Of a stretch of DNA of 50,778 nucleotides, positions 35,955 to 44,122 are shown piece after piece (within the stretch, counting starts at the first letter, position 1; the number at the start of each line of letters is the position of its first letter). Made by a program: the position numbers and the translations under genes. Source of the DNA: Acidimicrobiaceae bacterium (GTDB lineage Bacteria; Actinomycetota; Acidimicrobiia; Acidimicrobiales; RAAP-2). The stretch spans positions 44,074-94,851 of the forward strand of contig PLWZ01000064.1 in assembly GCA_003151235.1 (NCBI GenBank). The letters are read 5' to 3'. Under the pieces are notes generated by a model, which was not told where the DNA came from, ran no database searches, and was given only the letters and a program-made list of their open reading frames with translations.

Positions 35955-38900
35955 ATGGCGGCGCGCGAGATGATGGAACGCCTCTCGCGGCCGCTCTCGG
36001 ATCTTTCGGCCCACTACGACGTGATCGTCGTGGGTTCGGGATATGGCGGCAGCATCGCCGCTTGCCGGCTCGCTCGGGCCGGTCGGCGGGTCGCCGTCCT
36101 CGAACGCGGCCGCGAGCTCGTTCCAGGGGAGTACCCGCGCACCATGGAGGCGGCGGCCCGGCACTTCCAGACCTCGGACCCGCTCGGCGACTCGGGCGAC
36201 CCGAGGAATCTCTATTGGCTGCACGTGGGCGGGGGGATGAACGTGTTCTCGGGCTGCGGGCTCGGCGGAACCTCGCTCGTCAACGCCAATGTGGCCCTCC
36301 GGCCCGACCCCCGGGTCTTCGAGGACGAGCGGTGGCCCCGCGCGCTGCGGGAGGACCCCTCGGCGCTCGACGCCGGGTTCGAGCGGGCCGAGGCGATGTT
36401 CACGCCGACCACGTACCCGTCCTCGTTCCCGCCGCTCGCAAAGCTGGAGGCGCTCCGTCGGTCTGCGAATGGAGCGCCGTTCTCGCTGACACCGATCAAC
36501 GTCACGTTCCGGGCCGGTCCGAACGCGGCCGGGGTCCACCAGGAGGCGTGCACCGGCTGCGGAGACTGCGTCACGGGGTGCAACTACGGCGCGAAGAACA
36601 CGCTCCTCATGAACTATCTGCCCGACGCGGCGGCTCACGGGGCCGAGATATTTACCGAGGTCGACGTGCGGTGGGTCGAGCGTGAGGGACCGGCCACCGA
36701 CACGGACGGCGGCGCCCGTTGGGTGGTCCGGGCACAACCGCTCGGTCTGGGTCGGGACCGGTTCGAGGCCCCACCGATGGCCGTCACGGCGGATGTGGTG
36801 GTGCTTGCCGCCGGGGTGTTGGGCACCACCCGGGTGCTCTTCCAGTCCCGCCAACGAGGCTTGGATCTGTCGGATCAGCTGGGCCAACACTTCACCGGCA
36901 ACGGCGACGTCCTGGGCTTCGCCTACCGGCCAGGCCAGTCCGTGCACGGGGTCGGCGCTGGTCCGGACGCCCCCGACCCCGAGCACCCCGTCGGGCCATG
37001 CATCACCGCGTTCATCGACGAGCGAGGCGGGCGACCACTCGCAGAGGGGGTCATCATCGAGGACGCCGCTGTCCCCGGGGCAATAGCGGGTTTGCTGCCC
37101 ATCGGGCTGGGCAGCCAGGCGAGCCCGGACTGGCTGCGCGGCCGACTGCGCGGTGATGGTCCGATCGCGGCGCTCCTCAGCGTGGTCACCCGGGGCCGAC
37201 GCGGGTTGACCCAGCACCTCCAGACCCTGCTCGCGATGGGCAACGACGGCGACGAGGGGTCCGTCGCGCTCGATGGCGACCGGGTCCGCGTGATCTGGCC
37301 CGGCGCCGGCACCAGCTCGTACTACGAACTGGCCAACCGGGTGGTCGGGACCGCCGCCGCGCAGGATGGCGGCACCTTCTTGCACAACCCCATCTGGTCG
37401 CGGGCGCTCGAACACAGCCTGATTACCGTCCATCCGCTCGGCGGGTGCGTGATGGCCGATCGAGCCGAGAACGGGGTCGTGGACGACATGGGACGGGCGT
37501 TCTCGGGCCGGACCGGCGATGCGGTCCACGAGGGCCTGATGGTGTGGGACGGCTCGATCGTCTCGCGGCCGCTCGGGGTCAATCCGCTGCTCACCATCTC
37601 GGCCCTGACCGAGCGGGCCGTGGCCGCGCTGGTCGCGGACAACGGCTGGCCGATCGACTCGAGCGTGGCGCGCCCGAACCCCGACCAGTCCCTAGCGGCG
37701 CCGCCGCAGAAGCCCGGGCTGCGGTTCACCGAACGAATGTCCGGCTTTTGGTCGCCGACCGACGCCCCGCATGCCGGCGACCTCGCCCAGTACGAACTTG
37801 CCGCGGCGGCGGGGGAAGAAGCCGGGTCGACCCTCGCCTTCGAGCTGACCCTCTCGACCGACGACCTCCGGGCCGAGATCGCCGACCTGGCCCGACCGAT
37901 GTCCGCGGTCGGCACCGTGGAAGCCCCGGGGTTCTCCGACGACCCGGTCAGCGTGGATGACGGCACGTTCCAGTTGTTGGTGGCGGACGACCAGGCCGAT
38001 ACCGCGGTCAGCCACATGTGGTACCGGCTCCCGCTCACGACGACGGGCGGGCGGCGTCTCCACTTCTCCGGGTTCAAGGCGGTGGGTCCCGGTGAACTCG
38101 CGGGCCTATGGCCGGCGACCACGACCCTGTACGTGACCCTGCGTGAGGGGACCGACACCGGTCCCGTGATCGGTCGCGGCGTGCTCAGGATCGCCGCCGA
38201 GGACTTCGTCAAGCAACTGAGGACCATGACCGTCACCGGGCCGGCGAGCGAGTGGGAACGGCTGGAACTCGAGGCCCGCTTCGGGAGGTCGTTCGCGGGT
38301 CCCCTTTACAACGACTACGGGTCGGTCGTCCATCGCACGACGCGCTTCAACCGCCATGCGCCGCCTCGCCCCCGGCGGCCCCTGGACCTGCCGCTGCCTC
38401 AGGAATTCGGGTATCGCACCGACGACGGCGTCGCGTTGGGGCTTTCTCGCTACCGGGGCGGCCGGCGCGGACCCGTCCTGCTCGTCCACGGGATGGGGGC
38501 GAACCCGCTCACCTTCCTGCTGGACACGGTTGAGACCAACCTCGCCGAATACCTGGTCCAGCACGACTTCGACGTGTGGGTCCAGGAGTGGCGGGCCTCC
38601 ACCCTCCTGCCCAGCGCCAACAGCCAGTTCAACGCCGACACCGTGGCCCGCCAGGACCACCCGGCCGCCCAGGCCGCGATCCGCCAGCACACGGGCCGGT
38701 CCGACCTCCACGTGGTTTCGCACTGCGTGGGCAGCCTCACCTGGACGATGGCCACCCTGGCCGGGACGGTGGACCCGACATCGCTGCTCTGTTCCTCGGT
38801 CAGCGCGCACCCGGTCGGGCCGCCGATCACCCGGCTCAAGGTCGGACTCCACCTCGGCGAGCTGATGCGGCGGATGGGGGTGAAGACCCTCACGACGGAC

Positions 38901-39407
38901 GCGTTCACCGACGAGTCGGATGGCGCGCGGGCCGTCGATCTTGCCCTGCGCGCCTATCCGATCCCGAAGGGCGAACGGTGCGACCAGGCGGTCTGCCGGC
39001 GGCTCGCGTTCATCTACGGCGTGGCCGTCAACCACGAGAACATGAACGACCTGACGCACACCACCATGCACGAGCTCTTCGGCCTTACCGACACGACCAT
39101 GATGGTGCATCTCTCCCGCATGGCCCGGGCCGAGCGGGTGGTGAGCGCCAGCGGCGTCGACGAGTACCTGCCCCACATCGAGCGGCTCGGACGACCGGTA
39201 ACGCTGGTGTCGGGCCAGGACAACCTGGTCTGGGTGCCGGAGTCGACAGAGCGCACTTACGTGGCCATAGCCGACGCGCTCGGTACCGAGCAGGTCCGCC
39301 GCGTGGTCATCGACGGGTACGGGCACCAAGACGTCTTCATCGGTGCCAACGCGGCACGGGACACATTCCCAGTCGTCCTCGAGCATCTCGAGCGCAGCGG
39401 GGCCTGA
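35955..39407 (+). CDS. GMC-family flavin oxidoreductase fused to an alpha/beta hydrolase
   Basis: A 1150-residue fusion. Residues 1 to about 640 are a cholesterol-oxidase-like GMC flavoprotein: FAD motif VIVVGSGYGGS at 24-33 and a C-terminal HPLGGCVM plus GVNPLLTISAL. Cys199, 202, 205 and 209 (CTGCGDCVTGC) form a CxxCxxCxxxC motif inside it. Residues about 650-850 are a beta-rich linker domain. Residues about 850-1140 are an alpha/beta hydrolase with LLVHGMGANP and the elbow S922-H-C924-V-G926, where Cys replaces the usual Ser, and GYGHQDVF near the end with the His. The likely role is steroid or lipid breakdown, by analogy. ATG 35955; the frame upstream shadows the previous gene. Confidence 0.87.
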   Translation: MAAREMMERLSRPLSDLSAHYDVIVVGSGYGGSIAACRLARAGRRVAVLERGRELVPGEYPRTMEAAARHFQTSDPLGDSGDPRNLYWLHVGGGMNVFSGCGLGGTSLVNANVALRPDPRVFEDERWPRALREDPSALDAGFERAEAMFTPTTYPSSFPPLAKLEALRRSANGAPFSLTPINVTFRAGPNAAGVHQEACTGCGDCVTGCNYGAKNTLLMNYLPDAAAHGAEIFTEVDVRWVEREGPATDTDGGARWVVRAQPLGLGRDRFEAPPMAVTADVVVLAAGVLGTTRVLFQSRQRGLDLSDQLGQHFTGNGDVLGFAYRPGQSVHGVGAGPDAPDPEHPVGPCITAFIDERGGRPLAEGVIIEDAAVPGAIAGLLPIGLGSQASPDWLRGRLRGDGPIAALLSVVTRGRRGLTQHLQTLLAMGNDGDEGSVALDGDRVRVIWPGAGTSSYYELANRVVGTAAAQDGGTFLHNPIWSRALEHSLITVHPLGGCVMADRAENGVVDDMGRAFSGRTGDAVHEGLMVWDGSIVSRPLGVNPLLTISALTERAVAALVADNGWPIDSSVARPNPDQSLAAPPQKPGLRFTERMSGFWSPTDAPHAGDLAQYELAAAAGEEAGSTLAFELTLSTDDLRAEIADLARPMSAVGTVEAPGFSDDPVSVDDGTFQLLVADDQADTAVSHMWYRLPLTTTGGRRLHFSGFKAVGPGELAGLWPATTTLYVTLREGTDTGPVIGRGVLRIAAEDFVKQLRTMTVTGPASEWERLELEARFGRSFAGPLYNDYGSVVHRTTRFNRHAPPRPRRPLDLPLPQEFGYRTDDGVALGLSRYRGGRRGPVLLVHGMGANPLTFLLDTVETNLAEYLVQHDFDVWVQEWRASTLLPSANSQFNADTVARQDHPAAQAAIRQHTGRSDLHVVSHCVGSLTWTMATLAGTVDPTSLLCSSVSAHPVGPPITRLKVGLHLGELMRRMGVKTLTTDAFTDESDGARAVDLALRAYPIPKGERCDQAVCRRLAFIYGVAVNHENMNDLTHTTMHELFGLTDTTMMVHLSRMARAERVVSASGVDEYLPHIERLGRPVTLVSGQDNLVWVPESTERTYVAIADALGTEQVRRVVIDGYGHQDVFIGANAARDTFPVVLEHLERSGA

Positions 39408-39425
39408 GCGGACCCGTATTCGGCG

Positions 39426-39881
39426 ATGCCCAAACCCCGCTACTTCGCTGTGCAGGTCACGAGCACCGCGTCGCCTGAGCAGCTCTATCTACTGCTGGCC
39501 GACGCGCCCACGTGGTGCTCTTGGGCCGGGCCGCTGATCAAGCGCTCGGAGTGGGAGGTCGAACCTGGCCCGAGCGGGATCGGGGGCATCCGTAGTCTGG
39601 GCCGTCCGCCATTCATGGTGCGCGAGCAGATCGTCGAAGCAGATCCGGCGCACCATCACGGCTACCGAATGATCAGCGGTCAGCCGTTGCGCTCGTATGT
39701 CGCCAACGTCCACCTCGTCGAGGTCGAGGGTGCTGCGGGGCAGGTGGCACACACGAGCATCGAGTGGGCCGGCACCATGGTGGCCCTGATCCCTGGGACC
39801 GGATGGGTCATGGAGCGCCTGTTGCGGCGCATGATCGCCGGGTTTGCCCGTCGTCTGGCGGCGGCGGCTGAGCCGACCTAA
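39426..39881 (+). CDS. SRPBCC (START/polyketide-cyclase-like) family protein
   Basis: A 151-residue single-domain protein with the pattern of the SRPBCC ligand-binding fold: a first strand, SPEQLYLLLADAPTWCSWAGPLI helices, a glycine-rich central part (GPSGIGGIRSLG), and a long C-terminal helix (WVMERLLRRMIAGFARRLA). Members bind or transform hydrophobic ligands. It lies 18 bases after the GMC-hydrolase fusion, probably in the same operon, which fits a lipid or steroid substrate. The ligand is unknown. Confidence 0.78.
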   Translation: MPKPRYFAVQVTSTASPEQLYLLLADAPTWCSWAGPLIKRSEWEVEPGPSGIGGIRSLGRPPFMVREQIVEADPAHHHGYRMISGQPLRSYVANVHLVEVEGAAGQVAHTSIEWAGTMVALIPGTGWVMERLLRRMIAGFARRLAAAAEPT

Positions 39882-39959
39882 CCGTCCGGCCCTCCAGCCG
39901 TTCGGACACCAAGGAAGGCAGGGGGGGCCGGACGGTCGGAAGCGGAGCCCCACTTCCGA
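39881..39959 (+). terminator. two hairpins after the SRPBCC gene
   Basis: A perfect 12-bp inverted repeat, ACCGTCCGGCCC at 39881-39892 and GGGCCGGACGGT at 39925-39936, with a 32-base loop, is followed by a second stem, TCGGAAG (39936-39942) with CTTCCGA (39953-39959). No U-tract follows. The position right at the stop codon supports transcription termination. Confidence 0.5.
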
Positions 39960-40071
39960 AAGTCCGTTCTCCCAAGCCCCTTCTTCGTGGCAGCCAGGTG
40001 CCTCGGCATCGACCTCGCTCGGCGCACCCACCAGTGAGAAACTGGAGCCAGTCGATCGAAACGAGGTCGCC

Positions 40072-40854
40072 ATGGACGGTATCCGGCGTCACAGAGATGC
40101 AGCGGCCAACGTCGCAGCACTGGCCCTGCCCCTCGGGGTTGCAGCCATCTTGGTGCCTTTCCGGTCGAGCTTTGCCGACCCCGCTTCAGCTCTCGTCCTC
40201 GTCGCAGTGGTGGTCGCAGTCGCCGCTGTCGGGAACCGGACCGCCGGATTCTTGGCCACTATCTCTACGACCGTGTGGTTCGACTTCTTCCTCACCCGCC
40301 CGTATCAGAGGTTCGCCATCACGCACCGCCCCGATGTCGAGACGGCGGTAAGCCTCTTCGTAGTCGGCATTGTCGTCACCGAACTGGCGGTACGGAACCG
40401 ACACCATCACGAGGCGGCAACCGAGGAGTCGGAATACGTCGGCCTCATCTACGAGGTCTCAGAGCTCGCAGCTCTAGGCACATCGGCCGAAGAGGTGATC
40501 GAGCGAGTGCGGATCGAGCTGATGGACCTGCTGCACCTACGGGCCTGTCATTACGAGCCCGGGAACCCTGAGCACCCCCGGAGGCGCATAGAAGACGACG
40601 GCCACGTCATACTCGGAAGCGCTCTGTGGGGTGTCGACGACATGGGCCTGCCTGGTCAGGAGTTGGAGCTGCTCGTCAAGAGCCGGGGACAGACTCTTGG
40701 CCGTTTCGTGGTCAAACCGACACCGGGGTTCCCGGTGTCGCTCCGACGACGCCTGGTGGCAGTAACCATGGCCAATCAGGTCGGGCCGGCAATCGGGCAG
40801 CGGTTGCCGTTCGGCGCTCCGGTTCGACGGTTGGTCCCGCCAACAGCCGGTTAG
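40072..40854 (+). CDS. KdpD-like DUF4118 membrane protein without kinase domain
   Basis: A 260-residue protein. The first 110 residues form the membrane domain of KdpD-type sensors (DUF4118): three to four spans with FLATISTTVWFDFFLTRPYQRF between them. The rest (about residues 115-260) resembles a GAF-like domain. There is no histidine kinase domain, and no response regulator lies next to it. AACGAGG precedes the ATG. It may be a sensor that passes its signal by protein contact, or a remnant; the frame is intact. Confidence 0.75.
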   Translation: MDGIRRHRDAAANVAALALPLGVAAILVPFRSSFADPASALVLVAVVVAVAAVGNRTAGFLATISTTVWFDFFLTRPYQRFAITHRPDVETAVSLFVVGIVVTELAVRNRHHHEAATEESEYVGLIYEVSELAALGTSAEEVIERVRIELMDLLHLRACHYEPGNPEHPRRRIEDDGHVILGSALWGVDDMGLPGQELELLVKSRGQTLGRFVVKPTPGFPVSLRRRLVAVTMANQVGPAIGQRLPFGAPVRRLVPPTAG

Positions 40855-41223
40855 TCCACTCCGGCACACGCCGCCCCTTCTAAGGGCTATTGACAACGAC
40901 CGTAACGGCCGCGCGGCTGACATTGCCGCAGGTTCGAGCGTCAGCTCCGGTGTTGGCATCAAAGCAAAAGCTCGCCATCTCGACCCCATGGATGGCGACG
41001 CCGAGTTGTCGTACCTCTTCTTCGGAGAACCCGCGCGCCGGAGCAGGTCGAGGAAGAAGCCTGCCAAGGCTCCCGTCTTTGGTCGCACTGGGGCGCAGCC
41101 GTGCCCCTCGTCGGTGATCTCAAGGTCGGCGTCGGCCACGGCGACCAAACCGAGCAACGGTCCCTTTCTGTGTTCCTTGGTGTCTCCGGCCGTTCGGCGA
41201 CAACCCATCGTTTTGGCTGGTTA
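40855..41223. other. intergenic region before the cyclase-ATPase gene
   Basis: About 370 bases. Frames on both strands are open (for example a minus-strand one reaching back over the DUF4118 gene), but none has a convincing start, Shine-Dalgarno or recognisable protein. A TTGACA hexamer lies at 40890-40895 without a matching -10 box. I see no gene here. Confidence 0.4.
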
Positions 41224-41252
41224 ACCTCCTGTTAGGAGAGTGGGGAGGAGGT
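41224..41252 (+). promoter_or_regulatory. possible Shine-Dalgarno-sequestering leader hairpin
   Basis: ACCTCCT at 41224-41230 is perfectly complementary to the Shine-Dalgarno AGGAGGT at 41246-41252 of the cyclase-ATPase gene. The same ACCTCCT can instead pair with AGGAG at 41234-41238 over a 3-base loop. The two pairings exclude each other, which could make a translational switch. This is read from the sequence; no folding was computed. Confidence 0.4.
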
Positions 41253-41259
41253 GAACGGG

Positions 41260-44064
41260 ATGCCTGGACTGCCTTCGGGAACGGTCACCTTTCTCTTCAC
41301 CGACCTCGAGGGCTCGACTCGCCTATGGGAGCAGCACCCTGACGCCATGCGTGAGGCACTGGCGCGTCACGACGCCATTTTGGTGGCAGCGATCGAGGCC
41401 CAAAGCGGTGTCGTCTACTCCAAGATGGGTGACGGCATGGCGGCCGTATTCGGTTCACCCCGCGACGCCGTCCGCGCGGCGATACAGGTCCAGCTGGAGC
41501 TTGCCGCTGAACCGTGGCCCGAGGCGGTCGAGGTACTCCGCTCTCGCATGGGGATCCACACAGGCGAAGGCGTTCTCGTCGAAGACCAGTATCTCAACCA
41601 GCCCCTGAATCGCTGCGCCAGGGTGATGGCGATCGGGCATGGCGGACAGGTCCTCTTGTCCGGGGCGACCGAACCGCTTGTCCGCGGCGACCTGCCGGCG
41701 GATGTCGAGCTTGCTGACCTCGGGGAGCATCGACTGCGCGACCTGTCGTCGCCTCTGCGGATCTTTCAAGCGCGGCACTCCGATCTCCCCGGCACCTTCC
41801 CGCCCCTGCGTTCTCTCAATGCGTTCCCCGGGAACCTGCCGTTACAGACAACCTCGTTCATCGGCCGCACACGAGACCTGGCGCGTGTCGGCAAGGCGAT
41901 ACGCGAACGACGAGTCGTGACACTGACCGGGGTGGGCGGGGTGGGCAAATCCCGCCTGGCCCTGCAGGCTGCGGCCGACGGGATGCCCGGCTTTCGGGAC
42001 GGAGCATGGCTCGTAGAGCTGGGGTCGGTTCGCCACCCCGATGGAGTGCTCGACGCGGCGGCGTCCATCTTCGGGGTGGGCGCCCGCACCGGCCAGAGCG
42101 TCCAACAGGTGCTCATCGACTTTCTGCGGACGAAGCAACTTCTGCTGGTGGTGGACAACTGCGAACACGTCCTCGAGGTCGTCGGGGATCTGATCGAGAT
42201 GCTGGAGCAATCGTGCTCGGGGTTGGTCTTCTTGGCCACGAGCCGTGAGGGCTTGGGCCTCGATGGTGAGCACATCTTCTCGATCCCTCCCCTCGCGGTG
42301 CCAGTGACGGATGCCGATCTGGATGCAATCGCAAACCACGACGCCGTCTCGCTGTTCGTCGAACGCGCCCGGGGCGTCGACGCCGACTTCGTCCTCACGG
42401 CGATCAGCGCCACGGCGGTGGCTCAGGTGTGCCGTCGACTCGACGGCGTGCCGTTGGCCATTGAGCTCGCGGCGGCACAGGTCTCGGCGATGAGTCCGGC
42501 CGAGCTGGCCCAGCGAATCGACCATCGCTTCGAGACCTTGACCGGCGGCCGGCGTCGATCGGTCGAACGTCACCAGACCCTCAGAGCCGCGATCGACTGG
42601 TCCTATGACCTGTGTACTGAGCCGGAACGTCGCCTCCTGGCCAGGATGGCCGTGTTCGTGGGTGGCCACACGCGCGAGAGCGCCGAGATCGTGTGTTCCG
42701 ACGAGGACATCGTCAAGCGAGACGAACTCTTCACCGCCCTTCGTGGCCTGGTGGCCAAATCGCTCGTCGTCGCCGAACGCGACGGTCCCGAGACGCGCTA
42801 TGGCTTGTTGGGGACGATCCGAGAATACGCGGAGGAACGCCTGGCCGAACACGGTGAGGTCGCCGCGCTGCGCGCACGCCACGCGGAGTGCTACGCCGAG
42901 TTGGCTCGGCAAGTGTCCCAAGATCTCGTCGGTTCCCGACAGGTCGAAGCGGGAAAGCGCCTCGAGCTGGAACGCGAGAACCTCGTGACGGCGATGAACT
43001 ACGCGATCACCAGCGACGATGTCGATCTGGCCCTGCGGTTGTTATTCCACACGCCGTCGGCATTCCAAGTCGGGTACGTGTTGCGCCTTCCCGTCGATCC
43101 GATCCTCGAGCTCAGCGGTGCAACTGAACATCGCATGTATCCCTATGCGCTGGCCACGATCGCATACCGGGCCGCGGAGCTGGGCGATCTCGAGACCACC
43201 GAGTCGCGCTGTGCCCAGGCTATGGCAGCGATTGAACGCCTTGGGGCTGAGCCCGACCGAATCGCCGAATTGACGGTCGCGACTGCCCGAGGCATCGTGG
43301 CGCGCTCGCTCGGCACCTATGACGTTGCGGTGACCGAGTTTCTCCGTGCCGCGGAGATCGCGCGATCCGTCGGCCGACTCGGCGTTGCCGGAGCTCTCCT
43401 CTCGTCAGCATCGGACGCGAGCACGAATGCTGGCGATGCAGACGCCGCCATCACCATCGCGACCGAGGGTCTCGCCCTCGCACGGCAGGCCGGGCTGCCC
43501 ACCGCCATCACGCTGAACCTGACTGCGCTGGCGGGCGCGCTCACTGATCAAGATCCGATCCGAGCACAAGCCCTCTTGCGCGAGAGCCGAGAGTTACGGG
43601 CCACGTTCGACTACGAAGGGTGGGTAGAGCTCCACAGGGCCGTTGTCGTGAGCGCCTGCTTGGGGGAGTGGCCGCAGGTGCTCGAGCTCGCCCCAGGGTC
43701 GATGCGTCACCTCCATTGGATAGCCAACTGGGCCCTACTCGCCACCGTCGTGAACCTCGTCGCCCGCGCCGTTGCGCCGGCCAGCGCCGAAACCGCGGCC
43801 ACGCTGCAAGGCATCGCGGAGCGACTCTCCAACGCGACCCACTCGGCTCAGGCGACGGGCACCGTCGACGGCCCTGGGCGGCCGGCCGGCAACGCCCGCA
43901 TCGTGGCGGAGCTGCAGCGGACAACAACCGAACTCATCGAACGAGCACTGGGTGCGGACCGACTCAGGGAGTTGCGAGCCGACGGTGCGGCCATGGACGA
44001 CGATGCCGCTGTGGCATACGCGATCGCCGAGATCGACCGGCTCCGAGCACATATTTCGTCGTAG
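41260..44064 (+). CDS. class III nucleotide cyclase fused to a STAND/NB-ARC-type ATPase
   Basis: A 934-residue signalling protein. Residues 1-160 are a class III adenylate/guanylate cyclase domain: Asp15 in FTDLEGST and Asp58 in KMGDGM are the metal ligands, and NRCAR (Asn117, Arg121) holds the transition-state residues, so catalysis is plausible. Residues about 190-500 are a P-loop ATPase of the AfsR/MalT type, with Walker A GVGGVGKS near 225-232 and LLVVDNCEHVLE. The remainder is a helical TPR-like repeat region. ATG 41260 fits the strong AGGAGGTG better than GTG 41251. Such proteins are abundant in actinobacteria; effectors are mostly unknown. Confidence 0.88.
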   Translation: MPGLPSGTVTFLFTDLEGSTRLWEQHPDAMREALARHDAILVAAIEAQSGVVYSKMGDGMAAVFGSPRDAVRAAIQVQLELAAEPWPEAVEVLRSRMGIHTGEGVLVEDQYLNQPLNRCARVMAIGHGGQVLLSGATEPLVRGDLPADVELADLGEHRLRDLSSPLRIFQARHSDLPGTFPPLRSLNAFPGNLPLQTTSFIGRTRDLARVGKAIRERRVVTLTGVGGVGKSRLALQAAADGMPGFRDGAWLVELGSVRHPDGVLDAAASIFGVGARTGQSVQQVLIDFLRTKQLLLVVDNCEHVLEVVGDLIEMLEQSCSGLVFLATSREGLGLDGEHIFSIPPLAVPVTDADLDAIANHDAVSLFVERARGVDADFVLTAISATAVAQVCRRLDGVPLAIELAAAQVSAMSPAELAQRIDHRFETLTGGRRRSVERHQTLRAAIDWSYDLCTEPERRLLARMAVFVGGHTRESAEIVCSDEDIVKRDELFTALRGLVAKSLVVAERDGPETRYGLLGTIREYAEERLAEHGEVAALRARHAECYAELARQVSQDLVGSRQVEAGKRLELERENLVTAMNYAITSDDVDLALRLLFHTPSAFQVGYVLRLPVDPILELSGATEHRMYPYALATIAYRAAELGDLETTESRCAQAMAAIERLGAEPDRIAELTVATARGIVARSLGTYDVAVTEFLRAAEIARSVGRLGVAGALLSSASDASTNAGDADAAITIATEGLALARQAGLPTAITLNLTALAGALTDQDPIRAQALLRESRELRATFDYEGWVELHRAVVVSACLGEWPQVLELAPGSMRHLHWIANWALLATVVNLVARAVAPASAETAATLQGIAERLSNATHSAQATGTVDGPGRPAGNARIVAELQRTTTELIERALGADRLRELRADGAAMDDDAAVAYAIAEIDRLRAHISS

Positions 44065-44122
44065 ACAAACCCGCCAGAGCTCTGGCTGTCAACCCACGGG
44101 TCCCCTCTGACGTAAAGAGATC

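Noticed and set aside
40537..41208. Minus-strand frame of 223 codons over the DUF4118 gene and the following gap
   Set aside because: Half of it is antisense to a gene with clear homology, and the free part has no recognised protein, start signal or promoter.
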